A DNA stretch of 44,448 bases from an uncultured SAR86 cluster bacterium (GTDB lineage Bacteria > Pseudomonadota > Gammaproteobacteria > Magnimaribacterales > Magnimaribacteraceae), in contig CACJMO010000008.1 in the NCBI GenBank assembly GCA_902594545.1, positions 1-44,448 on the forward strand. The letters run 5' to 3'. How positions within the stretch are numbered: position 1 is the stretch's first letter; the number at the start of each line of letters is the position of its first letter. The position numbers and the translations under genes were made by a program. Under the pieces are notes generated by a model that was not told the DNA's origin, did not search any database, and saw nothing but the letters and a program-made list of their open reading frames with translations. Shown one piece after another: positions 9,100 to 17,059 of the stretch.

Positions 9100-9105
9100 A
9101 TTATA
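9100..9105 (-). promoter_or_regulatory. Probable acpP promoter (-10 box)
   Basis: The minus strand reads TATAAT at 9105-9100, about 48 bases ahead of the acpP ATG, followed by a GC-rich CGCGC discriminator. The -35 region is A/T-rich without a good consensus match. An extra acpP promoter inside fab clusters is known in other gammaproteobacteria. Confidence 0.45.
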
Positions 9106-9163
9106 CTTATTTTAAAAAAATTTTCTTTAGTTATATTTTTGAAAAAAAAATAATGTCAAGAAA

Positions 9164-9883
9164 TTACATATATAGACCACCATTTATATGAATAGTTTGT
9201 CCAGTTATATATGAAGCTTTAGAGGAACATAGAAAATTTACTAGATTTGCAACTTCTTCTGCTTCACCAAATCTTCCTAAAGGTATCTCTTTCATGAGAT
9301 ATTCAGCATTAACTCCTTTATTTTGTTCGGTCATATCGGTAGTGATAAAACCAGGAGCCACAGCATTTATTGTAATATCTCTTTTACCAACTTCTTTTGC
9401 TAATGATTTAGTAAACGCTTCTACACCTGCCTTAGCAGCAGCATAGTTAGATTGACCTCTGTTGCCAATGGAAGCAGATGCAGAGGATATATTAATTACT
9501 CTGCCCCATTTACTTTTCAGCATCATTTTTAAGGCTCTTTTGCATAATTGAAAAGTACCATTTAAGTGGACATTCATAATATCTGACCATTCGTCATCAG
9601 ACATCCTTAAAACAATATTGTCCCGGGTTATACCGGCATTATTAATTAATACAGAAATATTTTTATTCTCTGCTTCTATTTGATCCCAGAAGTTAACTAA
9701 AGAGTCTGAAGAATTTAGGTCTAGTACATACCCACCTATTCCTTGATCTTGTATTAACTTTACTCCTGAATCAGAAGTTGCAGTTCCTAAAACTTCGTAT
9801 CCATTATCTTTTAACTCACGAGCTATGGCATTTCCTATGCCTCTACTTGCCCCCGTAATCAGTGCAGTTTTAATGTCAGTCAT
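9164..9883 (-). CDS. fabG: 3-oxoacyl-ACP reductase
   Basis: A 239-residue NADPH-dependent short-chain dehydrogenase for the first reduction in fatty-acid elongation. The Rossmann motif TGASRGIG is at residues 11-18 and NNAG follows in the middle. The catalytic Ser-Tyr-Lys is in ISSASASIGN and SNYAAAKAG. The C-terminal ITGQTIHINGGLYM is the standard FabG ending. The start overlaps the end of fabD by eight bases. Confidence 0.96.
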   Translation of the reverse strand: MTDIKTALITGASRGIGNAIARELKDNGYEVLGTATSDSGVKLIQDQGIGGYVLDLNSSDSLVNFWDQIEAENKNISVLINNAGITRDNIVLRMSDDEWSDIMNVHLNGTFQLCKRALKMMLKSKWGRVINISSASASIGNRGQSNYAAAKAGVEAFTKSLAKEVGKRDITINAVAPGFITTDMTEQNKGVNAEYLMKEIPLGRFGEAEEVANLVNFLCSSKASYITGQTIHINGGLYM

Positions 9884-10811
9884 TGGCTTTAATCGAATTT
9901 AAGATATTTATGTCTTCAAGAGAATTGATCTCTGTGTTTTTAAACTTTCTTTTTATCAACCCGCAGAGTACTTTTCCAGGTCCACATTCATAAAAATGAG
10001 AGATATTTGCTTGTTCATATAGGTCCATAATTTCTGCCCAACGTACTGGACTGTAAAGTTGAGATACTAAATTATTTTTAATTATCTCAGGGTCATCACT
10101 ATGCTCTACAGAAAAATTCTGTATTACCTTTGTTTTTGGTTCACTGAAATTTATTTTATTTAACTCTTCTGTAAGTTGTATTGAGGCCGGGGTCATCAAC
10201 TTACAGTGTGATGGAACACTCATAGCCAAGGGTACTGCTCTTTTAGCTCCCCTTTCTTTAGATAAATTTACAGCTAAATCTACACCTTGCTTTGTTCCAG
10301 ATATTACAATTTGAGAGTCAGAATTTAAATTAGCCATACTTACAAGACTACCTTTAGCTGTTACTTCATCGCACACCGAAGATAATTGCTCTCTGTTAAG
10401 CCCCAAAATAGCAGCTATACCTCCCTCGCCTTCTGGTACCGCTTGCTGCATATATTTTGCTCTTAGAGAAACTAGTTTAAGGGCATCTTCAAAGGACAGA
10501 GCCTCTGCAGCTACGTAGGCAGAATACTCCCCTAGAGAATGACCAGCCATCAAGCTAACTTCTTCCGGCTTAATTCCTAAAGATTTCCAAATTGCATAAT
10601 TAGCAGTAAGCAAAAGGGGTTGAGTTATTTCGGTTGAAGAGAGTTCATCGGCACTTCCCTCATTTATAAGATTCTTAAAATCTATACCTAGGACATCTTT
10701 GGCTTTACTAAAGACATCATCAAAGATAGGTAAAGAAGAAAAATGATCAGGAAGCATGCCAGGAGATTGCGACCCTTGACCTGGAAAAGCCAAACCTATG
10801 GATTTAGACAA
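9876..10811 (-). CDS. fabD: Malonyl-CoA:ACP transacylase
   Basis: A 311-residue acyltransferase that loads malonyl onto ACP. GQGSQ is near residues 11-15, the nucleophile is Ser92 in GHSLGEY, and His202 lies in SVPSHCKLM. The ECGPGKVLCGLIKR segment near the C-terminus is conserved. It starts three bases after rpmF. In E. coli plsX and fabH lie between rpmF and fabD, and both are missing here. Confidence 0.96.
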   Translation of the reverse strand: MSKSIGLAFPGQGSQSPGMLPDHFSSLPIFDDVFSKAKDVLGIDFKNLINEGSADELSSTEITQPLLLTANYAIWKSLGIKPEEVSLMAGHSLGEYSAYVAAEALSFEDALKLVSLRAKYMQQAVPEGEGGIAAILGLNREQLSSVCDEVTAKGSLVSMANLNSDSQIVISGTKQGVDLAVNLSKERGAKRAVPLAMSVPSHCKLMTPASIQLTEELNKINFSEPKTKVIQNFSVEHSDDPEIIKNNLVSQLYSPVRWAEIMDLYEQANISHFYECGPGKVLCGLIKRKFKNTEINSLEDINILNSIKAND

Positions 10812-10814
10812 GGC

Positions 10815-11012
10815 CTATTCCTCTAATGCTTCTTCTTTTTGTTTTATTTCTACTACCTTTTTTCCCCTGTAGAAACCATCTGCTGTCATTTGATGCCTCA
10901 TATGTCTTTCTCCAGTCACAGGATCAGTAGAAAGCGTTGGATTAGAAAGAGATTGATGCGCTCTCTTTTGTAGTTTTTTTGATTTAGATTTTTTACTTTT
11001 TTGTACTGCCAT
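10815..11012 (-). CDS. rpmF: Ribosomal protein bL32
   Basis: A 65-residue bL32. It begins [13 protein letters not shown], has the conserved RAHQSL region and the [14 protein letters not shown] segment, and ends in an acidic tail. It has no zinc-binding cysteines, as is usual for gammaproteobacterial bL32. A GGAG Shine-Dalgarno is well placed before the ATG. It lies 29 bases behind yceD, the widely conserved yceD-rpmF pair. Confidence 0.95.
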   Translation of the reverse strand: MAVQKSKKSKSKKLQKRAHQSLSNPTLSTDPVTGERHMRHQMTADGFYRGKKVVEIKQKEEALEE

Positions 11013-11041
11013 AGTTAGCTCCGGCGCGAATTTTAAATGAA

Positions 11042-11500
11042 CTAATCGATCAAGTCTCTAATTTTTTTAAATGGTAAGTTTTTTTCCTCTTTCAATACTT
11101 CATTGTTTTCTTTGCATTCAATAGAACATTTAACAAAATCCGGATACAAAAGAGCTATTTCTTCATTTAAGAATGTATCTAAATTAAATATTTCCAATTC
11201 TTGATAGTGGACCTCTCCTTCTTCAGAATTATCCGAGTAAATCTCTTTTATATCTTTGATTACAACATCAATAGTATTGTCGAGCTTTATTGTGGTTTTC
11301 TCTAAACATTTTTGGCAATTATCTAAAAATTCTCCTTGTATTTCTCCCTTACATTTAAGAATTCCTTTTGAAATCTTTGATATTTCAATTTTTACTTTAA
11401 GTTTTGTTGATAAATCACCTATATTTGGAACCTCGACAGAATCTTGTTCAAAATCCAATTTAATAGGGAAAAATCCTTCGTTGAGATTTAATAATTTCAT
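11042..11500 (-). CDS. yceD: DUF177 protein YceD
   Basis: A 152-residue protein of the DUF177/YceD family, which is nearly always encoded just upstream of rpmF and has been linked to 23S rRNA accumulation. The pattern NCQKCLEKT near residue 65 and the later CSIECKEN pair give the four cysteines often seen in this family. The gene lies four bases after rluC and 29 bases before rpmF. Confidence 0.88.
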   Translation of the reverse strand: MKLLNLNEGFFPIKLDFEQDSVEVPNIGDLSTKLKVKIEISKISKGILKCKGEIQGEFLDNCQKCLEKTTIKLDNTIDVVIKDIKEIYSDNSEEGEVHYQELEIFNLDTFLNEEIALLYPDFVKCSIECKENNEVLKEEKNLPFKKIRDLID

Positions 11501-11504
11501 TACA

Positions 11505-12422
11505 TTAACTAAAGAATTTTAAAAAGGACTGAGGTGTTTCTGCTTCAGCATTTAAGTCTAAATTTTTAAAATTGATAGATCTTGCATGAAGCATCATTCG
11601 ATTAATACCTTCTTTTCTAACTTTATCGTTTAATTCTGAATCTCCATATCTAAGATCACCAACGATAGGAAAGCCTGCATGAAGAGCATGAGCTCTAATT
11701 TGATGCATACGACCAGTTATTATTCTAGACTGGAGAAGTGAATATTTACTAGAGGTCTTAACAATAGAAAATTCTGTTATGGCTTCTTTGCCAGTAGTGT
11801 CAATTATTGCTTCTCTCTCTCCATTACCAGTTCTGACTGTTTTTAGAGGCTTATCTAATTTTATAAGGCTATCGGGCCATCTTCCAAAAACAACAAGATC
11901 ATAAATTTTATCAACTTGCTTGTTTCTAATTTCTTCATGGAGATTTCTCAAAAAAGATTTTTTTAGTGCTATTACAAGACATCCAGAAGTGTCTTTATCT
12001 ATTCTATGTACTAGTTGAGCTTTTTGATATTTTCTATCCAGCTCTCTGATGATCTCTATTACTCCAGCTGAAATACCGCTTCCGCCATGGGAGGCTACAC
12101 CTGCTGGTTTATTGATAATCACATAATTCTTCTCTCTAACTATGATTGATTCTGATATTCTCTCTTTATCCTTTTGAGTAATATAAAGCCTAGTACCTGA
12201 AGAAACTCTATAAGGAGGTATTCTAATAATATCACCTTGTTTTAATTTTAAACTAGGCTTAGATCTTGATTTATTTACCCTCACCTCTCCTTTTCTGATG
12301 ATGGAGTATATTTTTGTTCTGGGTAAGCCCTTTAACCTCGAAATAAGACAATTATCAAGTCGAACTCCGTCATATTCCGACGTGACTTTATATGAGGAAA
12401 CGGGATGAAAATATTCTTCCAT
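11505..12422 (-). CDS. rluC: 23S rRNA pseudouridine synthase, RluC type
   Basis: A 305-residue pseudouridine synthase of the RluA family. Residues about 17-70 form an S4 RNA-binding domain. The catalytic motif is HRIDKDTSG with probable nucleophile Asp142, and IITGRMHQIRAH follows. The position divergent from rne matches E. coli rluC, which modifies 23S rRNA positions 955, 2504 and 2580; I infer the same role. It is the first gene of the ten-gene minus-strand run reaching holB. A TATAAT box for it overlaps the rne -10 region. Confidence 0.92.
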   Translation of the reverse strand: MEEYFHPVSSYKVTSEYDGVRLDNCLISRLKGLPRTKIYSIIRKGEVRVNKSRSKPSLKLKQGDIIRIPPYRVSSGTRLYITQKDKERISESIIVREKNYVIINKPAGVASHGGSGISAGVIEIIRELDRKYQKAQLVHRIDKDTSGCLVIALKKSFLRNLHEEIRNKQVDKIYDLVVFGRWPDSLIKLDKPLKTVRTGNGEREAIIDTTGKEAITEFSIVKTSSKYSLLQSRIITGRMHQIRAHALHAGFPIVGDLRYGDSELNDKVRKEGINRMMLHARSINFKNLDLNAEAETPQSFLKFFS

Positions 12423-12435
12423 ATTATTGAGAGCT

Positions 12436-12463
12436 TTGATCTAAGCTTTATTTAGGCTATTAT
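12436..12463 (+). promoter_or_regulatory. Probable rne promoter
   Basis: TTGATC (12436-12441) and TATTAT (12458-12463) are 16 bases apart and followed by a GC-rich discriminator. The expected start near 12470 gives an rne leader of about 183 bases. The box overlaps the minus-strand TATAAT used for rluC. Confidence 0.45.
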
Positions 12464-12464
12464 A
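12459..12464 (-). promoter_or_regulatory. Probable rluC promoter -10 box
   Basis: The minus strand reads a perfect TATAAT at 12464-12459, about 37 bases ahead of the rluC ATG. No good -35 is visible. It occupies nearly the same bases as the rne -10, so the two polymerases should exclude each other. Confidence 0.4.
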
Positions 12465-12536
12465 CGCGCGGTTTCGTGCATTTTAATGAGTTAATTGTAA
12501 GGCGCGTAAAGAATTTGAAAAATAATATATGAAGCA

Positions 12537-12598
12537 GAGAGATTGAGCTCTCAAGAATTTTCGCTACGTAGGCGTGGCATTTAAAGTAATTCGCCTAC
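12537..12598 (+). promoter_or_regulatory. rne 5' leader with two hairpins
   Basis: The 230-base gap before rne holds no gene. Within the predicted leader I see a small stem GAGAG/CTCTC (12537-12552) and a stronger seven-pair stem GTAGGCG/CGCCTAC (12568-12598) with a 17-base A/T-rich loop. In E. coli the rne leader carries hairpins through which RNase E controls its own mRNA. This leader is in the same place and could do the same, but I have not matched it to that motif. Confidence 0.45.
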
Positions 12599-12652
12599 AC
12601 AAAACAATATCATATTAGCTTTTGCTGTCTGCTTCCCTACATGGGGTAAAAC

Positions 12653-14800
12653 ATGAAAAGAATGCTTATTAATGCGACTCAACCAGAAGAGTTGAGGGTT
12701 GCTTTGGTTGATGGACAAAGTATTTACGACTTTGACATAGAACAGGTTGGACAGGAAAGAAAGAAATCAAATATATACAAAGCAAGAGTTTCGAGAATTG
12801 AACAAAGCCTTGGAGCAGCTTTCGTTGATTTTGGGTCAGAAAGGCATGGTTTCTTGCCTGTTAAAGAACTAAATCCAGTTTTAAATCCTGATAAACAAGG
12901 AAAAACTTCGATCACAGATATCCTTACTCAAGGTCAAGAAATTATTGTCCAGGTTGAAAAGGAGGAGAGAGGAAACAAGGGAGCTGCTCTAAGTACTTTT
13001 ATTTCTTTACCTGGCCATTATTTGGTCTTAATGCCAAACAATCCTGAAGCTGGTGGAATTTCCAAAAGCATAGAAGGTAAGGCAAGAGATGACATAAGAG
13101 ATAAACTCAAACAACTTGATATTCCAAAAGAAATGGGACTCATTGTTAGGACAGCTGGTGAAGGAGTTTCGCTTGAAGAATTAAAATGGGATTTAGATTA
13201 CTTATTAAATTTATGGGAAGCAATTCTAGAAGCTAACCAATTAAAAAAAGCTCCTTTTCTTATTTTTAGAGAAAATGATTTGATCTCAAGATCATTAAGA
13301 GACTTTTTAAGAGATGACATTACTGAAGTGTTAGTCGACACACCAGAGGCGTACGAAAAGGCTTTTGATTTTACTTCTAAATTAATGCCTGACTTTGAAG
13401 ACAAAATAAAACAATATGATGAAGCTATTCCTCTTTTCACTAGGTATCAAATAGAAAGCCAAATTGAGACTGCCTATCAAAGGGAGGTATCTCTTCCTAG
13501 TGGAGGCTCTATAGTCATAGATCAAACTGAAGCATTGGTAGCAATTGATATAAATTCTGCAAAAGCAACAGGTGGAAGTGATATTGAGGAAACGGCTTTA
13601 AATACTAATTTAGAGTCTGCAGTTGAAATTGCTAAACAATTAAGATTGAGAGATATAGGTGGATTAATTGTAATCGATTTTATTGATATGCTTTCTTTAA
13701 AGAATAAAAGAGCCGTTGAAGATAAATTATGGTCAGCCTTATCAATTGATAGAGCCAAAGTACAAGTTGGAAGAATCTCAAGATTTGGTCTTATGGAAAT
13801 GTCCAGACAAAGATTGAGGCCCTCCCTTCAAGAGAGATGGACACAAGATGTTGCTAGTCTTTCAACAGCGGTACTGCGTTTAATAGAAGAAGAGGCAAGT
13901 AAAAAGAAAAGTGGTGAAGTAAGGGCCGTTGTATCTTCTGATATGTCCATTTTTTTACTAAATGAAAGACGAGCAAGAATAAACGAGATAGAAGAAAGAA
14001 CGGGTGTCAGAGTTATAGTCGTATCAGATCCTACTCGTTCAGATAATCGTTTTGAAGTAACGAGATTAAGATCAGACGATAAAAAAAATAAAGATCATGC
14101 TAGTTACGATATCCAGAGCGAGATTGAAACTAATGGCTCCAATAATCACCAATTCAAAAAAACTAAATTTGAAAAACCCGCCGTTAATTTAACCCCACCA
14201 AAGAAACCTAAGAAAAAGAGTGAAAGTTTTATAAAGAAATTATTCAAACTGTTTGAGTCTTCTGAAAAAGACAATAAAAAGAAACCCACTAAAGCTAATA
14301 ACAGAAACAGAAGACGAGCCGATAGCAGAAGAAAAAGAAACGACAATAGAAATAAAAGACCTGAAAGTAAAAGATCTGCAGAAAATAAGAATAAAAATAA
14401 AAATACAGGCTCAACTAGAAAATCTGAAGACAAAAAACCTAAAACAGCTAAGGCACCTAAAAAACAAAAAAATTCATCAAATCATAAAGAACGCCTAAAT
14501 AAAGAAACAACTAAAGATAGAAAAACTAAGGATACGCCTAAAAAAAGTCCTGAAGAGTCAGAAAAACCCACAAAAAACTCAAATACTGAAAAACAAAAAG
14601 TAAAAACTAAAGACAAAGTAAGGGATAAACCAAAAAAAGAGATTCAGAAAAAGAAAATCTCTAATGAAACTCATGGAGAAAATGTAAAAGAAACTTCAAA
14701 CAAAGAATCAGTAAAAGAGACCAGTCCTGCTCCTATCCAAGAAGAAAAAAAGGCAAAAGATTGGGGAAGAGCTTCTAACGATCCTAGAAATAAGTCTTAA
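12653..14800 (+). CDS. rne: Ribonuclease E lacking the zinc-link cysteines
   Basis: A 715-residue endoribonuclease, shorter than the E. coli protein (1061), that starts mRNA decay and matures stable RNA. The S1 domain spans about residues 35-125. The catalytic metal ligands are Asp299 (VAIDINSAKATGG) and Asp342 (IVIDFIDM). Where E. coli has CPRCSGTG, residues about 388-400 read RPSLQERWTQDV, about 12 residues shorter, and the whole protein has no cysteine. Residues about 525-540 (SFIKKLFKLFES) look like the amphipathic membrane-targeting helix, and RNRRRADSRRKR is an arginine-rich RNA-binding segment. The remaining C-terminus is a Lys/Asn/Thr-rich disordered tail ending in GRASNDPR, a short motif also found at the C-terminus of other gammaproteobacterial RNase E proteins. 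The stop overlaps nudC. Confidence 0.96.
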   Translation: MKRMLINATQPEELRVALVDGQSIYDFDIEQVGQERKKSNIYKARVSRIEQSLGAAFVDFGSERHGFLPVKELNPVLNPDKQGKTSITDILTQGQEIIVQVEKEERGNKGAALSTFISLPGHYLVLMPNNPEAGGISKSIEGKARDDIRDKLKQLDIPKEMGLIVRTAGEGVSLEELKWDLDYLLNLWEAILEANQLKKAPFLIFRENDLISRSLRDFLRDDITEVLVDTPEAYEKAFDFTSKLMPDFEDKIKQYDEAIPLFTRYQIESQIETAYQREVSLPSGGSIVIDQTEALVAIDINSAKATGGSDIEETALNTNLESAVEIAKQLRLRDIGGLIVIDFIDMLSLKNKRAVEDKLWSALSIDRAKVQVGRISRFGLMEMSRQRLRPSLQERWTQDVASLSTAVLRLIEEEASKKKSGEVRAVVSSDMSIFLLNERRARINEIEERTGVRVIVVSDPTRSDNRFEVTRLRSDDKKNKDHASYDIQSEIETNGSNNHQFKKTKFEKPAVNLTPPKKPKKKSESFIKKLFKLFESSEKDNKKKPTKANNRNRRRADSRRKRNDNRNKRPESKRSAENKNKNKNTGSTRKSEDKKPKTAKAPKKQKNSSNHKERLNKETTKDRKTKDTPKKSPEESEKPTKNSNTEKQKVKTKDKVRDKPKKEIQKKKISNETHGENVKETSNKESVKETSPAPIQEEKKAKDWGRASNDPRNKS

Positions 14801-14806
14801 GACTTA
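14791..14806. repeat. 16-base perfect palindrome at the rne/nudC junction
   Basis: TAAGTCTTAAGACTTA is a perfect inverted repeat whose centre holds both stop codons (rne TAA 14798-14800, nudC TAA at 14799-14797 on the minus strand). It has no loop and no T-run, so it is a poor intrinsic terminator. Confidence 0.6.
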
Positions 14807-15630
14807 AGCTTATCTAGATAACTCTCTATTAGTTGTCCAGAAATAGATATATTTCCTGTGGGCACCTGGGGAAGCTCTTCAAAGTGAAACCAGTCTGCTT
14901 TGTCTATTTCTTTTCCATCAGGTTTCACGTCTCCTTTAGAATATTCAGCATGATATCCAAGCATGAGTTGACTAGGAAAGGGCCATGACTGACTTCCATA
15001 ATATTGTATATTTTGAACACTAACACTTACTTCTTCAAAAACCTCTCTTTCGATAGCCGATTCAGCTGTTTCGCCTGGCTCAATAAAACCCGCTAGGGTG
15101 CTATAAAATTCTCCTGGAAAGTTTTTGTTATGGGCTAATAATAATTCTTCACCTCTAGTTACCAATACGATAATGCAAGGAGAGATCCTGGGATAAATCA
15201 TTACGTTATTACAATCGCAAATCATTGCCCTCTCCTTTTCATGCATTGTGGTTTTTTTCCCGCAGTAGCCACAAAATTGGTTAGCTGTATACCAATCGCA
15301 AATCTGAAGAGATCTAGAACAAATAACAAACAAATTATCTGGAATTCTTCCTAACAAATTCCTTAACGAACTTAGCATCATCTCTTGAGGTATCATTGAA
15401 GAATCGTTCAATACGTTCGCGTAGCAGGGTTTTTTATCCAAATAACCTAAAAACTGTCTATGTACAAATTCCATCTCAGTCCATTTGAGATCATCATCTT
15501 CAAATAACAAAATTTCTGAAGCTTTAGTTGTTAAGAATTCTTGGTTTCTTAGTATAATTGATACACCAGATTCGGAAGATGTATTAACATTTTCCGGAAT
15601 AAACACTGAATTTTTGTGAACAGGTATCAT
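14797..15630 (-). CDS. nudC: NAD(H) pyrophosphatase / decapping Nudix hydrolase
   Basis: A 277-residue NudC-type Nudix enzyme, which splits NADH and, in E. coli, removes NAD caps from RNA. The zinc ribbon is CGYC (Cys120, Cys123) plus CDC (Cys138, Cys140). The second pair has one residue between the cysteines where E. coli has two. The Nudix box GFIEPGETAESAIEREVFEE is at 181-200 and the NudC signature SQSWPFPS at 223-230. The stop overlaps the end of rne, so an RNA-decay enzyme and a possible decapping enzyme are convergent neighbours. Confidence 0.94.
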   Translation of the reverse strand: MIPVHKNSVFIPENVNTSSESGVSIILRNQEFLTTKASEILLFEDDDLKWTEMEFVHRQFLGYLDKKPCYANVLNDSSMIPQEMMLSSLRNLLGRIPDNLFVICSRSLQICDWYTANQFCGYCGKKTTMHEKERAMICDCNNVMIYPRISPCIIVLVTRGEELLLAHNKNFPGEFYSTLAGFIEPGETAESAIEREVFEEVSVSVQNIQYYGSQSWPFPSQLMLGYHAEYSKGDVKPDGKEIDKADWFHFEELPQVPTGNISISGQLIESYLDKLKS

Positions 15631-15688
15631 TTTTAAAGTTTAAGCTATTAATAGGAAGTTTAAAATAAATTAATCTAAAGAGGTAAGT

Positions 15689-17059
15689 ATGGAAACTATA
15701 GTTATGGATCAAGGGATGCTAGTGTCAGGAATAATCCTGGCAGCAAGCTTCATCCTAATTTTTACAGAAACACTTCATGGGTTCCATAGAGTAAAAATAG
15801 CTATGGCCGGAGCTGCAGTTATGCTTGTAGTTGGACAGATGTATGGGTTTTATTCACCAGAAGAAGCCTTTGAGGCTGTAGATTGGAATGTAGTCTTCCT
15901 CTTAGGCTCTATGATGGCAGTAGTAGCGATTATGGTGAATACCGGTGGATTTGAAGTACTTGCAGCTAATATTGGAAGAATTGCTAAAGGAAGGCAATTT
16001 CTACTATTGGCTCTCCTTGGAACTGCCGTAACCGTTATTTCGCTTTTATTAGACAACGTTACAACAGTTGTTATTTTTGGTCCTCTTATTGTTTTGATTT
16101 GTCAAAAGATGAAGGTAAGCGCTATACCTTACTTGCTAGCAGCAGCATTACTATCAGATACTGGAGGTGTTGCAACATTGGTAGGAGATCCGCCTAATTT
16201 GATGATTGGATCAGCCTTTGATATTGCCTTCATGCCATTTGCTTACAAAATGTTCCCAATCGTATTTGTAGCTTGGATTGCTACCCTCTTCTTCATGAGA
16301 TACTTATTTAAAGAAGAATTGGCAATAGTGCCAGAAGGTAGATTTGAAGATACCATACCTTACAAAGATAAGACTCTTTGGAATAAGTCTCTCTCTATTT
16401 TAGGTCTTATGGTTATTCTCTTTGTAATCCATAACACAATCCACTGGGAACCTTGGATGGTCGCTGGTACAGGACTTATTCTATTGGTGATCTTAGCTAA
16501 AGAGATAGAGTTTGAAGATGTCATGAAAAATATGACACATGAGATTCCTCTCTTAATGTTTTTTGTAGCACTATTTATGCTTGTGGGTGGAGTTGAAGGG
16601 AGTAAATTCCTTGAGTATCTCGGACAATACATCATACCTTTCCTAATAGATCCTGTTTCTGGAGAAGTGATACAAGAAAACTTTATGTGGACTTGTATAG
16701 CTTTGATGTGGGTTGCTGCAATAATGTCCGCAGCTATAGACAATATTCCTTTTACAGCTGCCATGATTCCTATTATTGCTTCGTTGGAAACAGTTGGAGT
16801 AAATATTGCTGCACTTTGTTGGTGTTTAGCTATAGGTGTTGGAATGGGAGGAAATGGAACTCACATCGGTTCCACAGCAAATGTATACATTGTTACTGTT
16901 TCAGAAAAATTAGCCAAATCAACCGGAAACCCTGATTTAGCTATCACCCCTTTGAAATGGGCTAAAAAAGGTTTGCCAGTGATGCTGCTGACATTAACTA
17001 TATGTACCGTGATAATGTATCTATTTTTTGATTACTATTCGCTACCGCTTCACCCTTAA
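15689..17059 (+). CDS. nhaD: NhaD/ArsB-type ion transporter, probable Na+/H+ antiporter
   Basis: A 456-residue membrane protein of the ion-transporter superfamily (ArsB/NhaD/SLC13 fold) with about 11-13 membrane segments. Conserved pieces are the first re-entrant-like region LLLDNVTTVVIFGPL, SDTGGVATLVGDPPNLMIGSA, and the later AAIDNIPFTAAMIPI and GNGTHIGSTANVYIV. These match NhaD-type antiporters that export Na+ in marine bacteria, but ArsB-like anion transport cannot be excluded. AGAGG precedes the ATG. Its stop overlaps the dusA start (TAATG), so the two are coupled. Confidence 0.8.
   Translation: METIVMDQGMLVSGIILAASFILIFTETLHGFHRVKIAMAGAAVMLVVGQMYGFYSPEEAFEAVDWNVVFLLGSMMAVVAIMVNTGGFEVLAANIGRIAKGRQFLLLALLGTAVTVISLLLDNVTTVVIFGPLIVLICQKMKVSAIPYLLAAALLSDTGGVATLVGDPPNLMIGSAFDIAFMPFAYKMFPIVFVAWIATLFFMRYLFKEELAIVPEGRFEDTIPYKDKTLWNKSLSILGLMVILFVIHNTIHWEPWMVAGTGLILLVILAKEIEFEDVMKNMTHEIPLLMFFVALFMLVGGVEGSKFLEYLGQYIIPFLIDPVSGEVIQENFMWTCIALMWVAAIMSAAIDNIPFTAAMIPIIASLETVGVNIAALCWCLAIGVGMGGNGTHIGSTANVYIVTVSEKLAKSTGNPDLAITPLKWAKKGLPVMLLTLTICTVIMYLFFDYYSLPLHP

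Noticed and set aside
12724-13758. Minus-strand open frames inside rne
   Set aside because: Antisense to a highly conserved catalytic domain; no Shine-Dalgarno and no protein-like motifs.
14146-14498. Leu/Phe-rich minus frame and Lys-rich plus frame in the rne tail
   Set aside because: By-products of the AAA-rich lysine codons of the RNase E tail read in other frames.
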